64,000 nt of DNA. Source: Bedellia somnulentella (lineage: Eukaryota; Arthropoda; Insecta; Lepidoptera; Bedelliidae). Position 1 is the first letter of the stretch, and each line of letters starts with the position of its first letter. The translations under genes and the position numbers were made by a program. The stretch lies in contig OY755171.1 of NCBI GenBank assembly GCA_963576735.1, forward strand, positions 13,268,001 through 13,332,000, given 5' to 3'. The notes under the pieces are model-generated. The model did no database searches. It had not been told where the DNA came from and worked only from the letters and a program-made list of their open reading frames with translations. Below are positions 12,455-21,800 of the stretch, one piece after another.

Positions 12455-12886
12455 GTAAGCTTGACCCCATGCATTAAAATTTAATTTCTATTGTATCAAA
12501 CAATGATACTCGAAAAAATTATAAATTACATAAGTAATAACATGATGAGTAGAATTCAAACATTAAAGTCAATCATACAACATTTTACATCTTATGAAAC
12601 ATTCTATTTTATAAAACAGACTTCCCCTAATGTACCTTAAATATTCCTAAACGCGATGGGCATCATGCAAATATTACAAAAAATAATTCTAAAATTTCTA
12701 AATGCTTTATTTTTTTATTAAGGAATGTGCCAGAAGCTGCTGGATTCCACTAACTGCACAGAACACGAAGGTGAACTGTTCTGCAAAGTATGTCACGCGC
12801 GTAAGTTCGGGCCTAAGGGATACGGCTTCGGTGGTGGTGCTGGTTGCTTATCCATGGATGCCGGTGCCCAATTCAAGGCAGAGTAA
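12340..12886 (+). CDS. Mlp60A: Muscle LIM protein, short one-LIM isoform (Mlp60A-like)
   Basis: If the donor at 12883-12884 is not used, exon 2 runs on to TAA at 12884-12886. Exons 12340-12454 and 12723-12886 then encode 92 aa, the length I recall for fly Mlp60A. A single LIM domain has zinc ligands C11, C14, H32, C35, C38, C41, C59 and C62, followed by [16 protein letters not shown]. The reading then has its own 3' UTR with AATAAA at 13279-13284. In Drosophila the one-LIM and five-LIM proteins are separate genes; here a single start codon can serve both. Expression of this form is inferred from the ORF length and the poly(A) signal. Confidence 0.75.
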
Positions 12887-15800
12887 GTATTTATTTTCTA
12901 TTATTCCCACCGCCCGCGCCACTGAGGGTCTTTCCTTATCTAATGGTCATTTCCGACCTTAAGTACATAACCAAATTAACCTCGTGTACATATAATCGTA
13001 AATAGAGAAACGCGCTCAGCTGTACATTCCGCGCTGCCTGACAAAGCATGACCAGTATCGTTTATGTCGCAACAGGAATTGATCCTGAGGAGCACCAAAC
13101 AGCAGCGCCGTCGCCGACCACCCGTTCAGCAAACCAGCGGCGCCTCGCAATCGCACGCCATACCGTACCTTTAAATTATGATAGTTAGGGTTAATTTAGA
13201 ATTAATGATATTTATTCGCTATGCTTAATTTATTTTGTTTATCGGTCTCATATTTATATTAAATTTTTATAAAAACCTAATAAAAGAGTCGACCAAAACC
13301 TTTTGCATAGTTAATGTGAAGCGCGGTCGAGATTATCGTATAGACGTAGATGACGTAGGTTACGATTCCGAACGCGCTTCTCAATATCCTTTTCTGATCT
13401 GAACCCATCCCTCTTCTACCTTGCCGCGGGCGAACCGTATGGCACATCGGAGCAACGGTGAGAACCAATATGTAAAGCCTAAGCACGGCTTGCTCCATAC
13501 GCACCTAGAAGGCATGCGCCTAAAGTGTTCTTTCCTCTGTCAAATAACTTTCTCTGCTACTGACAAGTCTAACTCTCTCCTAACGCTTCCTATTTAGCAC
13601 TAACTGTAGCAATGTGATGGGATAAGGAAAGCGCCCTCTTTATCGTATATCTAAATGTATGTACCGGGCCGATGCGGAGCGGGCGGTCGGGAGCCCTTAC
13701 CTTCTCCCATTACGGCGGAGGTGCGCTGCCGTTTCTTGCTTCGCCGCAATTCTTTGGCGGTAGAATAGTAACGGGCCGGAGCGCTCCGGTAGCCGGGAGG
13801 CTTTTAACAATTCTTCACTCAGCCATTGCTGGTTCTCTTTCCAGTTGAGGAGAAACTAATACATTTCACTTATATGAACAGGGATGACGGTGTACGTACT
13901 AATGGTGCGTGTCTTGAGCCCCGTGTTATCGCCAAAGCACCGCCTGGCCAAGGATGTCCTCGGTGCGGTGGTTTTGTTTATGCCGCCGAACAGATGCTTG
14001 CCCGAGGAAAAGTAAGTTACCATAGAATAGGAGACTAAATACATTAACAAATTAGTTTTAAATAAAAAATATGAGAACTAAAATATGTTGTAGAAACCTA
14101 TATAAATAAATAAATCTTTGTAATACTTTGATTTGGTAACTCAATTTAACATTATGCTATAGGGCTATCACAGAAGATGCTTCAAATGCATACATTGCAA
14201 CAGAACTCTTGATTCTATGATGCATTGTGATGGACCAGATAAAGAAATATATTGTAGAGGTACACGTTTAGAATGCACTACATCTTTTATCTTCATGTTT
14301 CTAAGAATGTCCCATGTGTGCTCCCGAACTTGCATGTGTGACTATCCCTGACTGTGTGCTATACCTATGTCCAGGCGTGGCACAGGGAGTGCTTCAAATG
14401 CGGCGAATGCTCAAAACGTCTGGACTCCGTCAACTGTTGCGAGGGCCCTGACAAAGACATTTACTGCAAAGGTAAAGTGTTTTAATAACTCTCTGTATAA
14501 ACTATTCTTATCAACTCTCATATTGTTGCATACCATGTGCATTTTTGACTTAACGCACGCTTTATTTTTTTTCCTTAGTCTGTTATGCAAAGAACTTTGG
14601 TCCCAAGGGCTATGGATATGGAAAAGGTGCCGGGGTATTGCAGAGTGACTGCTACGCCCACAGGTAAATTTGAGGACTTTTAAAACTAACTGGAGACGGC
14701 GCAGATTAGATTTTGAGTGGCATGGCTTTCAGTATCTACCTAATGCATTTCAATATTAGAATTATGCTTTCTCCAGGACAATTAACTAATGCTTTTTTGC
14801 TTTCGCTGTAGGATGCTACGCTCAGAGATTTGGTCCCAGAGGAATTGGCCATGGTGGAATGTCTACTCTAGGGCTAATGTGTGATATAAGAGATATAGAA
14901 TGGCAAAGGTACCTACGAAAACAAACACGCAAACAACGCATTCTATAGGATTGCGCCATAATGTGAATTAACATCATTATAATTTGCTTAGAAAAGCTTT
15001 GGCAAATAGTTATAGCACTATAGCATGTCATCATTCTATTCTATCATCTACTAATATTGTTTCGAAATATTACCTCTCATATTACATGACATACGAGTTA
15101 TTTCTATCTTCATATAGTCACTTTCATAAAAACAGTTTATAATACAAACTAGAGATGGCAAGGTTCCAAAGTGAAAATAGAACGCCCGCTCTTCTTCGAA
15201 CGAACTAAATTTGTAATCTGATAGACGACCCAAAATGCTAAGAGCTCGCAACGAGCAGCGAGGTCCTGATTATGGAGTGACAACTGAATTGACTAGCATG
15301 ATACATACATCTACTTCTTATTACCATATGTCGGGGTTTTCGGTGCGGGAATGGTTGACATTAGCCAAAGAGTAGGTATTGTCTTAAAACAGAATAGATA
15401 TAATAAAGTGAAGTGAAACGTGTTCTAAATACGTTTAGTCCCTCAGAAGGCCAGAGTGTTACTATAGCAAAAAGAGCATTTGATGATGCAAATATAAGAA
15501 GCGACTTAATTTTCATTTCAAATTATTTAATGACTATCCCAAATGCATTTATAAAACTACAGGGTGCATGTCTGTCCATCAGCGATAGTCTAAAAATTGA
15601 TCATAAAACCTATCGAGATATTTTCAAATTAAACTTGAGCGTAAAAGGAAAACGTATTTTTAATAAACTGAAGTTGGTTTTAGAAAAGAATTCTGGCTAT
15701 AGTACACTAAAAACTTTGAACGAATTATTACAAGACAAAGAAATAGAACTGCGATCTCCAACTTTGCGTGCAACAATAGATTCCTTCAAAAAATTTAAAT

Positions 15801-18800
15801 ATGCACCTATTACAACTGCCGATGTGGAAAGATCGTTCGGTACGTTGATATGGATATTTACAGCAAGACGTCGCAGATTAACCACCGCGACAATTACTAA
15901 AACTTCAAAGTTATATAAATATATATTTGTTTTGTTTTTTATTATTAAATAGAGTGTATATTATGAGCTGTCGCATATACACTCGCATATATATGCAAAC
16001 TGTCCCAGAGAGGTAGGTATTCATTAGGCATAATATGATACTTTTTCAGACTTACCTATCTGTTTATCTTTACTCTTTCTTAAATCGTTCCCGCACCGAA
16101 AACCCCAATGTATGCTTATTACACTTTAACACATCATTATATTACTTAATCCTCTATGTTTATGTACTATTTTTCCCATAAATCAGAATGTTTAATTCTG
16201 ATGTCTGATTTAGCGACCAAGCTCCTAAAACAACGGTGATCAATACTGCCTCTATACAAGCGCCCCCAGGCAAGGGTTGTCCTCGGTGTGGCGGAGTTGT
16301 TTTCGCTGCCGAACAAGTTTTGGCCAAAGGCCGGGAATGGCATATCAAGTGCTTCAAGTGCCGTGACTGTACCAAAACATTGGATTCGATTATCGCTTGC
16401 GATGGTCCTAATAGCGAGGTTTACTGCAAGACTTGCTACGGCAAGAAATGGGGCCCCCATGGCTATGGATTTGCGTGTGGCTCCGGATTCCTGCAAACTG
16501 ATGGCTTGACGTAAGTATCATCTGATCATAAGCAACAATAAAAATAATTGATAAATATATTTCTTATACATACATATGTATACTCACGGCTATAAATCCA
16601 TAGAAGGAGTAGCCAGAGCTTCAGAATTGGAAAATTCTTCAGCAACTTTTGGAAATTGAGTGGGGAAAAGATGGTAGAATAAAGGTTGTGGTAATGGGTC
16701 TTCAACCGCATCGCTCAAAAATCCCTTAAAAACCCCTATACCCTTAGTCGCCTCTTAAGTTTATCCACGGGAAGAAATAGGGTAGTGCAATTCTAAGCCG
16801 ACACTATACAGCAGCATTTCTAATGCTCTTTTAACATTTTAGCGATGAGCAAATATCAGCGAGTCGTCCGTTTTATAATCCTGATACAACATCTATCAAG
16901 GCACCAAAGGGCCAAGGATGCCCGCGCTGTGGTGGCATGGTCTTTGCTGCAGAACAACAACTAGCCAAAGGAACAGTAAGTTACATTTGTACGGGACATT
17001 AAAATCTGAATGTCACTAATATATTTATACTAAATTTTAACTAGCCTTCTTAAGACAAAAATATACAACAAATGGAATCCCTATTCTTAGTCAGGCCGAA
17101 ACTTAAAACAGACTTACACTAAATGAAAGGAATAACACCAGTTATAAGAAATTCAAGAAAGTAAGTTTTAAAATCTATATAAAAGAAAATCTGACTGACT
17201 AGAAATCAAATTATAGTCGACTCTACCTGCAACGATTTACCTTTTGAAGCCGAATCAGATTAAAACGTACGTTCCCATTAATCTTGAAAAACAAAGATTT
17301 TTTTTTGTAAATAATATACTTTATTTTATTATCTTTTTATTTATTTCAAGTAAATGTATATTCTATCATTGGATTCGCCGTAGTTATGTAAAAAGGGATA
17401 GCTTATTCAGGAACTACAATTAAGGCACCGCGCCGTGCATAAAAAGATAATTAGTGCTGGAATGATGGATGAATTAACGACTAATCGCATTAAACATCAA
17501 ATATTTTAAAAAGTCCACCAATATATTATATCAGTCTACAACGTCATGCATGACTACTACACCCCGAACAAAGACTTTAAATTTATATAGTTTAATATCT
17601 TTGACCCCGAAAAAGCAGAACGCCTTTTTTATCAATGAATCTGTCATGCAGTGATACACAGAAACCTGACTACAGTCCGTTCACGGTTATTTTACCTCTA
17701 GCCTTAAGACAATTTTTCTGGCGATACTCTGAACCCTTATCGACATGATATACCTTATAATAATATCGAAAGCAGTAAAAAAAGCAAAAATCACCACGGA
17801 GCACTAGACACACTTCACATAAATTAATGCTAACATAACATAAATGAAAATTAATGTCAGAGGTAAAATAAATGTGACCGGACTGTATCTTTTTACTGAA
17901 TTGTTAAACATTTAACGTTTCCTGTCAAACAGATGTGGCATAAGAAATGCTTCAACTGTGCCGAGTGTCACCGGCCCTTGGACTCGATGCTGGCGTGCGA
18001 CGGACCCGATAAGGAGATCCATTGCCGCGCCTGCTACGGCAAGCTGTTCGGGCCCAAAGGTTTCGGATATGGCCACAGCCCCACTCTTGTCTCCACCGAC
18101 GCCGAACCAACTGTTACTTAGTAAGTGCATTCTACCGACGCAAACCACATTAACATTGAGCGTATGTTTTGGGGTGTCATTTTGAACTGATTGGCAAAAA
18201 CAATTACTATCGGTAACGGTAAATCTACATCAGCATTGATCGAATTGCACCCAGATTAAAGATACTTACACAAATTAGTACATACATATACTCACGGCAA
18301 TAAATCCCAAGAAGGGGTAGCCAGAGCTAAGGAATTAGAAATATCTTAGTCACTTTTGAAATTTGAGTGGGTAAAAGATGGTAAAATAAAGGTTGTTGGT
18401 GATGAGTCTCCAACGGCATCGCCCAAAAATCCTAAATACCGTTAGTCGTACTCCCACCGGAAGGAATGGGGTACCTAGTGCTACTCTTAGCCGACTCTAC
18501 ACACTACACATTAGTATGTTAATGTAATAATGTGGGATGTGGTGTGGGTACTTAATTTTACTATTGCATTCATCTTACAGAATATGAAGGTTATTATGAG
18601 CGGAGAAACCTATTAACGAAAAAGATGTCAAAATTATATGTTTTGCAAAAGGGCACAATCCCATACACTAGCATTTACGTTTTTCATCCCGCGTGTGTTG
18701 TATGCGGCAGCTTAAAGGCCTTTATGAAATTGATGAATGATGAGGCCATTGACCTTTCCTTTCCTTCATTTGAGTCTTGACCCCGCCACTGATATCCAAA

Positions 18801-21800
18801 AGTAAACAAAGATAATTTTACTCTGAAAACTTGGTTAACGAAGCTAGAGAGGTTTGTCAGGATTGTAAAAAGTAACAATCAATACAGTCTCTGCCTACCG
18901 CAACGGGAACTAAGTAGATACATACCTATACTCACAGCCATATATCTCTAAATGGGGTGGCCAGAGTTTGAGAGCTAGAAACTCCTCAGCCACATTTGGA
19001 AGTTGACAGGGGACAAGATGGTAGAAATAAAGTATCGTTGGTGATGGGTCTCCAACCACATCACCCAAATACCACTTTTTAAATAAGCCCCATGCCCTAA
19101 GTCGCCTCTTACGACACCCGTGGGCAGAAAGGGGTAGTGACATTCTAAGCTGGCACTACACGACAAATTAATATGTATGTATGAATCTTGTATTATATTT
19201 TGATTTATAATAAAATGCTTTCTAAAGTGGTCTGAAATCCATACTATATTATATATGCAGTAGGTAACAATCTAGCACTCTCTGACACTGGTTTTAAATA
19301 TCTTCTCAAGGATTTATCCCCAGCGCACAAACTTTAATAATAGGAGTGCCTAAACTTTAATAATAGGAGTGACTCAACTAACTTACCCAACAAATAGGGT
19401 CTGAATGCACTAATTTATATAATCATCAAAATTAGAGCCTCAAGTATGCAAAGCTTGGTTTTATTCGATTTCAATTAATATAGGAACGTCACATAGTCAA
19501 CACAAGCACAGGTGGTTGCTTCCTAATGGGCCTACCACACGTTCATGCTTGACCACAGACTTGCTTGCGCAAGCCGCCTTGTACACTGAACACTGAGCGT
19601 GTAGTTGGTAAAACTGTTGCATACATTTGCATGCGCAGGCTCTGAAGCTTGGCTTGATGATTTTATGACATGATTGAAATTCATCATGCTCAGTCATACT
19701 TATACAAACTTGTTTGCGCGTTTGGTTGGGCGTTTAGTGTTCAAGCCACCCAACTTCATTCGAGCTGAGTGGAGTATTGTGCACAGTTGTGAAAATGGCC
19801 TATTTATGTGCATACGGTGTCTTATGTTATGTGCGGACAGTTTATTACTCTTATCTCATCATATCTCTCATCAATCTCATCATCAATTTATGGATTATTC
19901 TGACAGAAATAAAAATAATCATGCATACGAAAAAATTATAAATAAATTAAAATATTGTATTATGGTGAAAAGTGTTGATAAATACATTTTACATTTCCAT
20001 TTTTTTCACTAGCAAACATTTGAAACATAAATGAAGGAGAAATAACTCATCATCGGGAAACATTGTGTTCACATCAACAATATCAACAAGAATGTGGCTT
20101 GTGCAAACTAGTTTGAGCCGTGTGGCAGCCACGAGGAAATTTGCCTGGAAAGACTGAAAACTGACAACAGTTTTCAGTCTTTCCAGGCTATTTGCATGGC
20201 CAAGCAAAACTGTGGTCAAGAATGAGCGTGTGGTAGGCCCTTAAGGGTGGTTTTAAGAAAAATCATGCTACACAAGGAAATTTAACTAATGCATTACCAC
20301 ACTACGGAACTATTAAGCATTATTTAAAACACATATATAATAGACAACCAATGGTATGGGGCTTTCTAAAGTGATTTTTGGTGATGCGGTTGGAGACCCA
20401 TCACCTACAATACTTTATTTCTACTATCTTCTCCCCAATCAACTTCTAAATGTGGCTGAGCAATTTCTAGCTCTCAAGCTCTGGCTACCCCTTTTTGGGA
20501 TTTATGGCTGTGAATATAAGTTTGTATGTATATAAAACACAATTATGTTATTAAATGTGGCATATCATTTTTACAGTATGGAACAGATGCCATTTACTGG
20601 AGCCAAAGCAGCCAAAGGCCAAGGATGTCCTCGTTGCGGATTCCCCGTTTATGCTGCAGAACAGATGAACTCCAAGAATGGGGCATGGCACAAAAGATGC
20701 TTTGTATGTGTAGACTGTCACAGATCTCTTGTGAGTATTAAATAAAAATATCATGACTTATTGATAGTATAAACTAATGAGAAGGAAAAATTAAAAAACT
20801 CTGTGATTGTATAAAATTATCTTATTGATTATTCAAATATTGGAATGTTGCACTTATATTTGGTTAGTCTTTAAATAAAGGCGATCATCTTCAGTTTCTT
20901 TTTCAAGATGAGTATTTAGGAACTCTTCTACGGAATCTGTATTCCATTTTTCTATGGCTACTATTTCTTTAACACTGCCATCTCTATCCAGTAACTTAAT
21001 GATAGGGTCTAGGCCTCTCACATATTTAATTTGTAAATTAGGAAACTTAGCTGGCTTATCTCCCTTTACAAATGCTTGAATTTGGGGATAGGCCGGGAAC
21101 TTGCATGTACAAACTTCGAGAATTGCTCGGGCGTACTTTAACTCAGCTGTGGCATTTTCGTCGTCGTGGCAGCATTCCTTGCAATGTTCTAATATTTGTT
21201 CTAATCCAAAGTCTTTAAGCTGATCACAAGATGAACACAATAGGTTAGATTTTATAAAACCCAACGAAGCACAATCCTCGGTTGAAAATTCACATTTAAC
21301 ACTGCCTAAGTAAATAAAAACCAAAGCAAGTAAAACTTGCGAAATAGTAGAATATGAATAAAACATGATAGAATAAATATTAGTCCAGTTAAATTAAATC
21401 AATACGAAAATTAAAATAACACAACTATGTTTAGATGTTTACTTCTTATCACAGATACAAAATTAAATAAAAGTAGGTAGGACACGTAAGAGTACAAATC
21501 ACAGACGATTTAGTGGTACAAATACAGTACCTACCTACTTTACTTTGCATGAATGCATTCATTCATTCTATTTTACATTCTCATGTTTTTTATTTTATAT
21601 TTATATTATGGGGCCACGTTATTCCAAGCTATTTATTTTATTACTAGCTTTCCGCCCACGTATTCGCCCGCGTACATTTCGTTTATATTGCAGTAAAGCA
21701 CAACTTTAAGAAAATTTCTCATTACCACGATTTCCCTCGGGATTATCATTTTATCGGTATAAAAAATACCCTATTATTTAATAAAGATTTCCAATTATAC

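Noticed and set aside
18582..18620. Possible alternative terminal exon of the LIM gene after cttacag
   Set aside because: Joining exon 8 here gives TA+A, an immediate stop, so it adds no coding. No support beyond the acceptor-like sequence.
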